DNA from: an uncultured Verrucomicrobia subdivision 3 bacterium
GTDB lineage: Bacteria > Verrucomicrobiota > Verrucomicrobiae > Limisphaerales > UBA11358
DNA length: 64,000 nucleotides
Direction: 5' to 3'
NCBI GenBank assembly: GCA_903921455.1
Contig: CAIXPZ010000096.1
Span: 33,091-97,090, forward strand
Shown here: positions 38,301 through 45,448 of the stretch, piece after piece
How the letters are laid out: each line of letters begins with the position of its first letter
Numbering within the stretch: position 1 is the first letter of the stretch
Program-made: the position numbers and the translations under genes
Notes under the pieces: model-generated
What the model saw: the letters and a program-made list of their open reading frames with translations, nothing else
What the model was told of the DNA's origin: nothing
The model's database searches: none

Positions 38301-38639
38301 AACGTCAGCATTGGGATTTGAGTTACCCATATCGCCTTCGACCATGGCGAAAGAGTTGCTGAAATTGTCGCAGATGCTTTGCTTCTGCTGCGTCGTGAGC
38401 GTCACATCGGATGACGAACTGAAGCCGACCGGATGATAATAGAACCCGTTCGCATATTGCGCGACGTAGGGATACGAAATACTGTCCACCATCTGCGTCA
38501 GGTAATATGCCGAGCCGGGATAAACTTCATAGTTGACTGCCCGCAAGTTGAGGTCACCCAACAAGGCCAAGCAAAAGAAGATGCTACCCAGCCGCAAATG
38601 AATTTTTACAAGAACGGCAAGGCGCTGAATTGGTTTCAT
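35376..38639 (-). CDS. secreted protein with unrecognised N-terminal domain, PATR repeats and C-terminal domain
   Basis: The 1087-residue product has a signal peptide (IFFCLALLGDLNLRAV). Residues of about 40-300 hold a domain I cannot name: YPYVAQYANGFYYHPVGF at the start, VIWQQRDASVSYGKKFNYLI in the middle, and YGVVLYGLRPVDLTPE near the end. It resembles the internal domain of the protein at 24805-29553. A carbohydrate-binding-like beta region follows (ARQVTVTLGPKGAPTPIDLV), then PATR units (KTGSGTWTLGGINTYSGTTT) and a C-terminal domain ending FFRIEAP. Domain order is therefore reversed relative to its relative. A glycoside-active role is suggested only by context. It is first in the minus-strand block and divergent from the Tat oxidoreductase operon. 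Confidence 0.85.
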   Translation of the reverse strand: MKPIQRLAVLVKIHLRLGSIFFCLALLGDLNLRAVNYEVYPGSAYYLTQMVDSISYPYVAQYANGFYYHPVGFSSSSDVTLTTQQKQSICDNFSNSFAMVEGDMGNSNPNADVGDITTIAGFGLTPIAAFVNRPASNLAVWRQLVANNGALNTPSYEMLAPHVIYTYPSGFNDPQFSYARSNMLVAGCAGSGVDAPVYLYRNYGSFYQQVIWQQRDASVSYGKKFNYLISPNNSTDQQLMLDTKYLVQSLEDNGHEADVYGVVLYGLRPVDLTPETTNYNGVVQANWTITGLAYYLLKHRDGEPGTLDLYATSNGVNYAQSVMSPVATNAAQIIPFDATKTNQFTLTLTNRSAWLDYAGVLRARADTNLLANWNVTFQIGTTNITTAVMSQTGYVFLAGQRWQPNTARQVTVTLGPKGAPTPIDLVIEALPHAGIDHALDVIAFQYQTNQTPPTLAFNAIDRSTRQSLSTSPIWFTVGDAETISTQLVVTAVSGNTALVPNTNLVFGQSGIQRWLNITPAFGQWGTAAITVSVTDGQFTNSKTFNLSVERTNITAVVKSNNVVNLENATSWTGIIAPGFYDQATWNSTVTGANTTTLASDLDWAGIKIQNPGGLVTINGTNTLGIDVAGVDMSAATQDLVVNCPLETTSFASWNIASARALTINNSISGYGGITVDGGGKLSLNASNAFLGPLTLNAGTLLLAYPNAQSGTTLNNNSVLRVAHSGACGAGGLSLAPANSSTGRLELSNNISVLAGKTLALNARSSSTDAIRNVAGTNTLGATISFGSGGGNYWIQSDAGQLTLSGTITSATTGTRTLTLQGVAAGVVSGVIQDGSATMPVTKTGSGTWTLGGINTYSGTTTVNGGTLLVNGHLNGSGAVSVNSSATLGGSGYILGAVTVNSGGTLAPGAGLSALTISNTLTLNVGSTNVFELNKSAKTNDSVRGLTSVVLGGMLQVTNLAGTLTSTDSFKLFYTSSISGAFASLSPTLPAAGLRWNTNTLAVDGTLRITNAPVPRITAANLAGTNLVLIATNGTPGFVVYLQASTNLASSIAWTRVVTNNFDASGGIQWTNLIDPLTKASFFRIEAP

Positions 38640-38685
38640 GTCAGGATTAATCGCCTCAATCTATGCCATGGAACGAGTTCAAACC

Positions 38686-38702
38686 AATCCCGCGTTTGCG
38701 GG
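38686..38702 (+). promoter_or_regulatory. operator-like motif, copy 3, in a divergent intergenic region
   Basis: AATCCCGCGTTTGCGGG lies in the 147-base gap between two divergent genes. It contains the dyad CCCGC-GTTT-GCGGG and shares AATCCCG-N-GTTTGCG with copies 1 and 2. Its end is 85 bases upstream of the plus-strand operon start, close to the 90 bases seen for copy 1. Confidence 0.5.
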
Positions 38703-38786
38703 CTTGCGAGCGCGCACGTGGCTATTAAGCTCCGTTAAACACCTGCGGTCTTTCAGCAATAAAAGCGACTAGATGCCGAACAAAAA

Positions 38787-40217
38787 ATGAATGCCCACAA
38801 CAATAGTATCTTTCGCGAAGATATGCCGATTTCACAATCCACTGAAGGCCAGGCCGCAGTTTCCCGTAGAAATTTCCTGCGCGTGACTGGCGCGGCGGCG
38901 GGTGCCTTGGCGCTGGGTTTCCCGGCTATTTTGAAAGCCGCGGGCGCCAACTCCAAACTGAACGTCGCGCACATCGGCCTCGGGGCGATGGGGCGCGGGC
39001 GGCTCCAGGAAATGACCGGCTGCGGCGCCAACATCGTTGCTCTCTGCGATGTGGATGAGAATCAATTTGCCGCCGCCGACAAGATCATGGCCAAAGCTCA
39101 GCTCAAACCAGCGCACTTCGTGGATTATCGTGAGTTGCTGGAAAAACAGAAAGATTTGGATGCCGTGGTCATCGCGACGCCGGACCACTGGCACGCGCCC
39201 ATCGCCACGGCGGCCTTGAAAGCCGGCAAACATGTTTTTTGTGAAAAACCGCTGGCACATTCTATCGGCGAGGCGCGCTCGCTGCGCCAGCTCGCGGCGA
39301 AACATTCCCGGCTCGTCACGCAAATGGGCAATCAGGGAAGCGCCTCGCCGAACATGCGTCGCGCCATCGAATTGGTTCAAGCCGGCGCCATCGGCCAGGT
39401 GCGCGAAGTGCATTGCTGGGTGAACGACCTTGTCGGCTGCCATCCGGGTCTGGCATTACCAACCTTGGGCGATGTGATTCCGGCTGGTCTGCATTGGGAT
39501 GCCTGGCTCGGACCGGCTGCGAGCCGGCTTTACAAAAAAGATTACTATCATCCGTGGAACTGGCGCGGCTGGTATGATTTCGGGAATGGGGTCATGGCGG
39601 ATTTCGGCTGCCATAATCTGAACCTGCCATTCCGCGCGTTGAAACTGGATTACGCCAAGCGCATCGAGGCGGAGGGCGAATTGACCGGCCTGCCAACTTA
39701 CTCCGCGAAAAATCGGATTCGTTTTGATTTCGCGGCGCGAGGCAACCTAGCACCAGTGACGGTCTGGTGGTATGACGCGGGGCGGATCGCACCCGCCGAA
39801 GTTATTCCCCCGTCGCTCGTTGAACAACTCGGCGAGATACCCAAACTGGGCGTGCTGATGCTGGGCGAAAATGGCTTTACCTTTGGTGGTCCATGGAACG
39901 GCGCGGACTACATTAAGCTAAAGGATGAACCGAAAGTTTCCGGCATCTTGACCCACAAAGCCACGCAATCCATCTCGCAAACCTTGCCACGCCCTCGTGG
40001 CCATTTGAAGGAATGGGTGGATGCCTGCACCGGCGGTCCGGCAACCTTTTCCAACTTTGAAACCGGCGGCCACCTGACCGAGATCGCCCTGTCCGGCGTG
40101 CTGGCGCTCAGGCTGCAAAAGCCGCTCGACTGGGACGGCGAAAAAATGCGCGCCGCCAATGCCCCCGAAGCGATGCCGCTCATCGAACCGCATTACCGCG
40201 ACCATTGGAGAATTTGA
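38787..40217 (+). CDS. Tat-exported Gfo/Idh/MocA family oxidoreductase
   Basis: The 476-residue protein has a twin-arginine signal (SRRNFLRVTGAAAGALALGF), then VAHIGLGAMGRGRLQEM as nucleotide loop and CEKPLAHSIGEARSLRQLA with the EKP motif. DHWHAPIATAALKAGKHVF and NGVMADFGCHNLNLPFRALK are typical of exported family members. They use a tightly bound NAD(H) to oxidise a sugar hydroxyl, often C3. The start could also be the ATG at 38823, which still keeps the Tat signal; neither has a Shine-Dalgarno sequence. First of a four-gene plus-strand operon, it is followed after 28 bases by a second Tat oxidoreductase. Confidence 0.9.
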   Translation: MNAHNNSIFREDMPISQSTEGQAAVSRRNFLRVTGAAAGALALGFPAILKAAGANSKLNVAHIGLGAMGRGRLQEMTGCGANIVALCDVDENQFAAADKIMAKAQLKPAHFVDYRELLEKQKDLDAVVIATPDHWHAPIATAALKAGKHVFCEKPLAHSIGEARSLRQLAAKHSRLVTQMGNQGSASPNMRRAIELVQAGAIGQVREVHCWVNDLVGCHPGLALPTLGDVIPAGLHWDAWLGPAASRLYKKDYYHPWNWRGWYDFGNGVMADFGCHNLNLPFRALKLDYAKRIEAEGELTGLPTYSAKNRIRFDFAARGNLAPVTVWWYDAGRIAPAEVIPPSLVEQLGEIPKLGVLMLGENGFTFGGPWNGADYIKLKDEPKVSGILTHKATQSISQTLPRPRGHLKEWVDACTGGPATFSNFETGGHLTEIALSGVLALRLQKPLDWDGEKMRAANAPEAMPLIEPHYRDHWRI

Positions 40218-40245
40218 CGATCGCTAAACAAACAAACACAAAATC

Positions 40246-41592
40246 ATGAAACGCAAAAATATAAACCGCCGACAATTTCTCCAGCGCGGTGGAATGGCTG
40301 CTGCCGCTCTCGGGGTTGCCCCCCTGATTTTGCCCCGCAACCTTCTCGGAGCCGATGCGCCCAGTAAAAAAATTTCCGTGGGCATCATCGGCGCCGGCCG
40401 CCAGACCCAGAACATCAACATTCCAGGATTTCTCACGCTCAACAACTGCCGCGTCGTGGCGGTGTGCGACGTCGATTCCTGGCGGCTACAGCAAGCCAAG
40501 CAGCAGGTTGAAACCTATTACGCGCAGGAGAAAACCTCCGGCCTTTACAAGGGCTGCGCGGCGTTCAGGGATTTTCGCGACCTGATCGCGCGGCCCGAAA
40601 TTGATGCCGTATTTGTCGGCGCACCCGATCATTGGCACGTCCTGATATCGCTTGCGGCGATGCAGGCCGGGAAGGACGTGAGCTGCGAAAAGCCGCTGTC
40701 GCTGAGCATCCGCGAAGGGCGCGTGCTGGCCGACGCCGCCAAGAAACTGAACCGCGTGACGCGGACGGACAGCGAGTTTCGCTCGCTCAAACTATTTCAT
40801 CACGCCGTCGAGTGCGTGCGCAACGGGCGCATCGGCAAATTGCAGCGAATGTTCACCGGCACGCCGAAAGAAGAGGCCCATTTGGTTCCGTTTGCCGAAG
40901 AACCGGTGCCAGCGGAACTGGATTTTGACCTGTGGCTTGGCCCTGCCCCGGCGGCGAAGTATTCGGAAAAGCGCGTGCATCCGCGCCACGACCTCAGGGG
41001 CCGGCCCGGCTGGATGCAAAACCTGGACTATTGCGAAGGCATGATTTGCAACTGGGGCGCCCATCTCAACGACATCGCGCAGTGGGGGCACAACTCGGAT
41101 CACACCGGACCGGTGGAAGTCGAGGCCAGCGGCGAATATCCGAAAACCGACAACCTCCGCAACGTGCTCCAAAGTTTTCAGGCGCACTATCGCTACGCCG
41201 ACGGCGTCGAACTGACATACAAAATGGACCGTCCGTATACGCGATTCGAAGGCGACGAGGGCTGGATTGAAATCCCTTACGGCTCGCCGAAGCTGCTGAC
41301 TTCGGATCCCAAAATCATCTCGCCGCCGTCCGGCGCAAACTGGCTTTCGTTCCCGCGCAAACAAGACAAGGAAGATTTCATCGATGCCGTGAGCAATCGC
41401 AGCACCACCATGGAAGATTTCGAGGTGGGACATCGCACGCTTTCCGTCTGTCAGATCGCGCACATCGCCATCCAGCTGGGCGGCAAAAAATTGAAATGGG
41501 ATCCCGCCACGGAAAGATTCGACCATGAGGATGCAAACAAGCTGCTATCGCGCAATCCCTGGCGCGCACCCTGGAAACTTGAAGAAATATGA
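40246..41592 (+). CDS. Tat-exported Gfo/Idh/MocA family oxidoreductase
   Basis: The 448-residue product starts MKRKNINRRQFLQRGGMAAA, a textbook Tat signal with the twin arginines at residues 8-9. The Rossmann motif is VGIIGAGRQTQNINIPGF, the EKP motif is SCEKPLSLSIREGR, and the substrate side has EGMICNWGAHLNDIAQWGHN. Of the family members here it is closest to the protein at 10222-11625, with which it shares the TEHTGPLEIE/SDHTGPVEVE region. Two paralogous exported oxidoreductases in one operon could act at different stages (oxidation and re-reduction) or on different glycosides. The stop codon overlaps the next start by 4 bases, indicating translational coupling. Confidence 0.92.
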   Translation: MKRKNINRRQFLQRGGMAAAALGVAPLILPRNLLGADAPSKKISVGIIGAGRQTQNINIPGFLTLNNCRVVAVCDVDSWRLQQAKQQVETYYAQEKTSGLYKGCAAFRDFRDLIARPEIDAVFVGAPDHWHVLISLAAMQAGKDVSCEKPLSLSIREGRVLADAAKKLNRVTRTDSEFRSLKLFHHAVECVRNGRIGKLQRMFTGTPKEEAHLVPFAEEPVPAELDFDLWLGPAPAAKYSEKRVHPRHDLRGRPGWMQNLDYCEGMICNWGAHLNDIAQWGHNSDHTGPVEVEASGEYPKTDNLRNVLQSFQAHYRYADGVELTYKMDRPYTRFEGDEGWIEIPYGSPKLLTSDPKIISPPSGANWLSFPRKQDKEDFIDAVSNRSTTMEDFEVGHRTLSVCQIAHIAIQLGGKKLKWDPATERFDHEDANKLLSRNPWRAPWKLEEI

Positions 41593-42413
41593 AAATTATT
41601 ATCGCCATCATCTTGCTCGCCCAGCTCACCGCTGCCGCAGCCGTTCCAGAGTTCTTTGTTTTCGACAACGGGGTCGGTCGCGGCAAGTGGACGCCGGAAC
41701 AACAGGCCAAGACCTTGAAAGAGTTGGGGTTCGACGGCATCAGCTACAACTATACCAAACCCGCCCAGTTCGCCGCGCAACAGAAGGCGTTCAAGGATCA
41801 AGGGCTCAAGATCTATGGCCTCTACCTTTACACCTATCTGGATCGGCCCGTGCATTTTGACCCCGCATTCAAAGAAGCCATCAAGCTGCTGAAGGGAACC
41901 GACACCGTCATCTGGATGACGTTGATGCAACCCAAGGTAAAAGGCAACCACGATGCGGAAGCCGTCCGCAATGTGCAAGAAATGGCCGACCTCGCCGCCG
42001 CCCAGGGCGTGCGCGTGGCGATTTATGGGCACGCCGGCATGTATGTCGAGACCGGCGCGGACGCCGCGCGAATCCTGAAGCTGGCGAACCGTCCGAACGT
42101 CGGCGCGAGCATCAATCTCTGCCACGAGTTTACCGCCAAAAAGGGCGATGCTCTGGATGAAACCATCAAGACCGTCGCGCCGATTTCGATTCGCATCTCG
42201 GTTAATGGCATTGACGTGGCCAACAAAAAATATGTTCAGCGCCTCGACCAGGGTGATTTTGACGTGGCTGCTTATTTGAACAAACTTTTTGCCGCTGGCT
42301 ACAAGGGCCCCGTAGGATTGCAATGTTTTAACGTGCCAGGCGACACCTTGGAAAACTTGAAGGCGGATATTGCCGCCTGGAAGAAAATCACCGCAAAACT
42401 CAAAGATCCCTGA
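41589..42413 (+). CDS. exported sugar phosphate isomerase/epimerase-like TIM-barrel protein
   Basis: The 274-residue protein has a short signal peptide (MKIIIAIILLAQLTAAAA). A xylose-isomerase-like TIM barrel follows, with LKELGFDGISYN, VRVAIYGHAG, NVGASINLCHEF and GYKGPVGLQCF at the expected strand ends. The His and Glu residues of these motifs are metal ligands in the family. A secreted member cannot act on phosphorylated sugars, so it more likely isomerises or epimerises a free keto-sugar or 3-keto-glycoside (inference). The start overlaps the preceding stop (ATGA), so it is coupled to the oxidoreductase. Confidence 0.88.
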   Translation: MKIIIAIILLAQLTAAAAVPEFFVFDNGVGRGKWTPEQQAKTLKELGFDGISYNYTKPAQFAAQQKAFKDQGLKIYGLYLYTYLDRPVHFDPAFKEAIKLLKGTDTVIWMTLMQPKVKGNHDAEAVRNVQEMADLAAAQGVRVAIYGHAGMYVETGADAARILKLANRPNVGASINLCHEFTAKKGDALDETIKTVAPISIRISVNGIDVANKKYVQRLDQGDFDVAAYLNKLFAAGYKGPVGLQCFNVPGDTLENLKADIAAWKKITAKLKDP

Positions 42414-42443
42414 GTCAATAATCGCTGCTTCGCAAAGCCAACC

Positions 42444-43235
42444 ATGAAACATCGGTATCAACAGCGACGATTTACCCGAGCCTGTCCGTCAAGGCTGGCG
42501 GTTGCAGCCTTATGTTTGTTCGGCAGCCTGCTAGTTCAATGCGCAACCAATGAAGTGGCACCGGGTGGAAAATATTTTGTCGGCGACACTAATAGACCCC
42601 GGCCAGCCGTGGTCCTACCCGGCGAAAGCCTGTGCGTGCCCCCGCCGTCCGATGCGCTGGTTTTGTTTGATGGCCATGATCTGGCACAATGGGTCCGGGA
42701 GCCATGGAAGAATGATTTAGATCGTTCTGCCATCCCAAAATGGAAAATTGAAAACGGTTACCTGGAAGTGGTGCCACATACCGGCTCGATTTACACCAGG
42801 GAAAAATTCGGCTCCTGCCAGCTGCATCTGGAATTTGCCGAACCGGCCCAAGTGGATAAAAACATGAAAGGCCAGAATCGCGGCAATTCCGGCGTATTCA
42901 TTTTCGGCCATGGCGAAGTGCAGATTCTCGACTCATTTGAAAATGACACTTATCCCGACGGCCAGTGCGCGGCTCTGTACCACCGTTACCCGCCGCTGGT
43001 GAATGCCTGCCGGAAACCCGGTGAATGGCAAAGCTACGACATCCTCTTCCACGCGCCACAAACCAACGAACTCGGCAAGCAAATCAGTCCCGGAAATGTG
43101 ACCGTCTTGCAAAATGGCATCGTAGTTCAAGATCGTTCAGAAGTCGGCTACGGGGCTGAAAGTGGAACATTGGGCTTGCAGGACCACTTAAACCCAGTCC
43201 GCTTTCGCAACATCTGGTTAAGGCGTTTGGATTAG
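42444..43235 (+). CDS. DUF1080 (3-keto-disaccharide hydrolase-type) protein, probable lipoprotein
   Basis: The 263-residue protein has a basic N-terminus and hydrophobic stretch ending LLVQCATN, where the Cys could be a lipidation site although Gln before it is unusual. The DUF1080 beta-jelly-roll shows VLFDGHDLAQWV, WKIENGYLEVVP, NRGNSGVFIFG, EVQILDSFEN and HLNPVRFRNIWLRRL. This family cleaves or eliminates 3-keto-glycosides made by partner oxidoreductases. As last gene in the operon (30-base gap) it supplies the expected bond-breaking step. Cell location, outer membrane or periplasm, is inferred. Confidence 0.9.
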   Translation: MKHRYQQRRFTRACPSRLAVAALCLFGSLLVQCATNEVAPGGKYFVGDTNRPRPAVVLPGESLCVPPPSDALVLFDGHDLAQWVREPWKNDLDRSAIPKWKIENGYLEVVPHTGSIYTREKFGSCQLHLEFAEPAQVDKNMKGQNRGNSGVFIFGHGEVQILDSFENDTYPDGQCAALYHRYPPLVNACRKPGEWQSYDILFHAPQTNELGKQISPGNVTVLQNGIVVQDRSEVGYGAESGTLGLQDHLNPVRFRNIWLRRLD

Positions 43236-43273
43236 CTAGTGGCAGAATAAGCACATTTTATAGCGGCTGAAAA

Positions 43274-44932
43274 GTGAAGCGCGTGGCTGAGAATCATTCG
43301 GATAGAAGGCTTAGTATACCCACGGCATTGACCTTCGGCAAGAACACCAGCAGCACATTCGCTGGCAGCATCACTGGGAGCGGCTCGGTGACGAAGGTTG
43401 GCAGCGGCACCGTCACGATATCCGGCGTGAACGCTTACAGCGGCGCGACTACCATCAGCAACGGCACTGTAAAATTTGGCCACAGCGACAATAGCGCTTA
43501 CGTGGCCTCGCTCGGCCCCGTGCTGTGGTTCAACTTCGACCAAGGCGTGGACGTGGCGGATGGCATCGTGACCAATCTGGGATTGGGCGGCGCGGCCATG
43601 AACGGCACCTTGAACGGCGGTGGGGCTGTGGACACGAGCGGCGGTCGCTATGGCAACACGTTGAGCTTGGACGGCAACTCGGACGTGGTCATCACCAACG
43701 CCGTCAAGCCGCTGGATTGCAATGCCACCGGCGCGAGCTGGACCTACGCGCTCTGGATCAAGACCACCACGGCGGGCGCGGTGTATGGCTATCAGGGCGA
43801 CGGCACTTGGAACTCGGACGCCACGACGTTTTATCTGAACAGCAACGGCACCGCTTCGAGAGCAAAGGCGGGTGGCGTGCGTTGGGGTGACGCCTGGCTG
43901 ACCGGCACGGCCACGTTGACTGACAATAATTGGCATTTTGTCGCCATCACCGCCAATGCGGGCGTGAAGACGATTTATGTGGACGGCAACGTGGACGTGC
44001 AAACTGGCAGGACCGGCTGGGTTGATCCCGCCATGACCAGCGCCAACCAGTTCTGGATCGGCCAGAGTCCTGACGACGGCGACGGTGGCGTTCCATTTGT
44101 CGGGTTCATTGACGAGGTTTACCTGTTCAACCGCGCGTTGAGCCAGTCTGAAGTCACCAACATCATGGGCAACCAGCTCGTGGATCCCATTCTCCCGTTC
44201 ACCGGCCAACTGCCAACTCCCTCGCTGGTGAACCTTGCGTTGGTAGCCACGCTGGACCTGGCTGGCACGACGCAAACCATCAATTCGCTTTCCGACATCG
44301 GCGGCAACGGCGGGTTGGTGACGAACAGCGTCACTGCGCCGGTGACTTTGACACTAAACAACGGGGGCACGAATAACTTTAGCGGAAAAATCAGCGATGC
44401 CTCGCCCGTGAATGCGATCAGTCTGGTGAAGACCGGCAACGGCACGCAAAATCTGAACGGCGCGAAGAATTACAGCGGCAACACCACCGTCAACGCCGGC
44501 GCGCTCGCTTTTGGCCAGGCCACACTGCCCACGAACGGCATCGTGACCGTGACGAACGGCGCCGCCTTGAGCCTGAACTTCGCGGGCACGAACCGCGTGG
44601 CAGCTCTTATGTTGAACGGCACGAACCAGGCGCCGGGCATTTACAATGCGTTCAGTAGCGCTCCCCGCCTCGCGGGCACGGGAAGTCTCATGATTTCGTC
44701 GCCGGTGGCGACCAATTCGCCGAGCATGACTTTCACCAATTTTGGCAGCTCGCTGATACTGTCATGGCCGCCGGGCCACACTGGCTGGCGTTTGGAGGCA
44801 CAGACCAATTCTTCGGGCATCAGCTTGGGGACAAATTGGACGACCATCGCCGGTTCAGCGAATGTCAACCAGCTGACTTTGCCTGTGAGCCTCACCAACG
44901 GCAGTGTCTTCTATCGGCTGGCGTATCCGTAA
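43274..44932 (+). CDS. 5'-truncated PATR protein with LamG domain and C-terminal domain
   Basis: The 552-residue frame has no signal peptide. Its first about 13 residues (MKRVAENHSDRRL) are unlike the rest, after which it enters mid-repeat at SIPTALTFGKNTSSTFAGSI. A LamG/concanavalin-type domain (GPVLWFNFDQGVDVADGIVT, YALWIKTTTAGAVYGYQGDG, FVGFIDEVYLFNRALSQSEV) spans about 75-300. PATR units follow (KTGNGTQNLNGAKNYSGNTT), then the shared C-terminal domain ending FYRLAYP. The LamG domain inserted within PATR repeats is typical of this type. The missing start indicates a truncated gene; expression as a cytoplasmic protein would serve no obvious purpose. Confidence 0.7.
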   Translation: MKRVAENHSDRRLSIPTALTFGKNTSSTFAGSITGSGSVTKVGSGTVTISGVNAYSGATTISNGTVKFGHSDNSAYVASLGPVLWFNFDQGVDVADGIVTNLGLGGAAMNGTLNGGGAVDTSGGRYGNTLSLDGNSDVVITNAVKPLDCNATGASWTYALWIKTTTAGAVYGYQGDGTWNSDATTFYLNSNGTASRAKAGGVRWGDAWLTGTATLTDNNWHFVAITANAGVKTIYVDGNVDVQTGRTGWVDPAMTSANQFWIGQSPDDGDGGVPFVGFIDEVYLFNRALSQSEVTNIMGNQLVDPILPFTGQLPTPSLVNLALVATLDLAGTTQTINSLSDIGGNGGLVTNSVTAPVTLTLNNGGTNNFSGKISDASPVNAISLVKTGNGTQNLNGAKNYSGNTTVNAGALAFGQATLPTNGIVTVTNGAALSLNFAGTNRVAALMLNGTNQAPGIYNAFSSAPRLAGTGSLMISSPVATNSPSMTFTNFGSSLILSWPPGHTGWRLEAQTNSSGISLGTNWTTIAGSANVNQLTLPVSLTNGSVFYRLAYP

Positions 44933-44962
44933 CCCGTTAAAGTTGCGTTGCCTCATGCGGGG

Positions 44963-45082
44963 ATGAAATGGCGCTTCAGTTTGCTCCGGCTGGGCGCCAC
45001 GCTGGTTTCCGCGCGGATTATCAACGCTGCCGACCTGGCCGGAAAGCGAATCAAGCCGAACATATTTGCCCCTCGTGCATAA
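44963..45082 (+). pseudogene. possible remnant of a sulfatase N-terminus
   Basis: A 39-codon frame reads MKWRFSLLRLGATLVSARII, then NAADLAGKRIKPNIF and APRA before the stop. The first part has signal-peptide character. KPNIF matches the KPNIVF/ILADD region where sulfatases begin their catalytic domain. The match stops at that point, as if the gene were cut there. The sulfatase body in the chimera at 20823-24599 lacks precisely such an N-terminus. The similarity is short, so this is tentative. Confidence 0.35.
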
Positions 45083-45448
45083 AAACCAACAGACTACGAG
45101 CCCAACTCTGGTGTTATATTTTTCAATTCATTGCGAAAATGGCTTTATATGGGTTGGCACCCGCTTTGCTAAAGACGTCTAGGTTGTCGTTTTGGGTGGG
45201 GAACCGTGGTGCTGGCAACAATCAGTTGGGGAACTGGCTGTTTGCTTGATCCGCGTTAAAACAGGAGGAACGCAACGCACGCGCCCGTCAGTTTTGGCTG
45301 AAGTTTGAACCGCGCATGAACCAGGAGGCGGCGGTCGACTGCGGTTGAATGGATGTGGCGCGTGCGTGCAACCAAAAACAATGTCTAACCTGGCTTACCT
45401 CAAGCTTCTCGTCGTGACAGTCCGCACCGCTTGGTTTAACTTCCGCGG
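45083..45448. other. gap without a recognisable gene
   Basis: No coding frame with protein-like character is seen in these 366 bases. Two AGGAGG-like stretches (about 45263 and 45330) are not followed by usable genes. The mqnD promoter should lie here but I cannot assign it. Confidence 0.4.

Noticed and set aside
22113..43310. A single inversion that would explain both the PATR-sulfatase junction and the truncated LamG/PATR gene
   Set aside because: Rejoining the ends does not restore a sulfatase N-terminus at 43236-43310, and the Ig-to-PATR text does not continue smoothly.
45262..45354. Two AGGAGG sequences suggesting small genes before mqnD
   Set aside because: The only downstream frames are of about 10 codons with no protein-like character.
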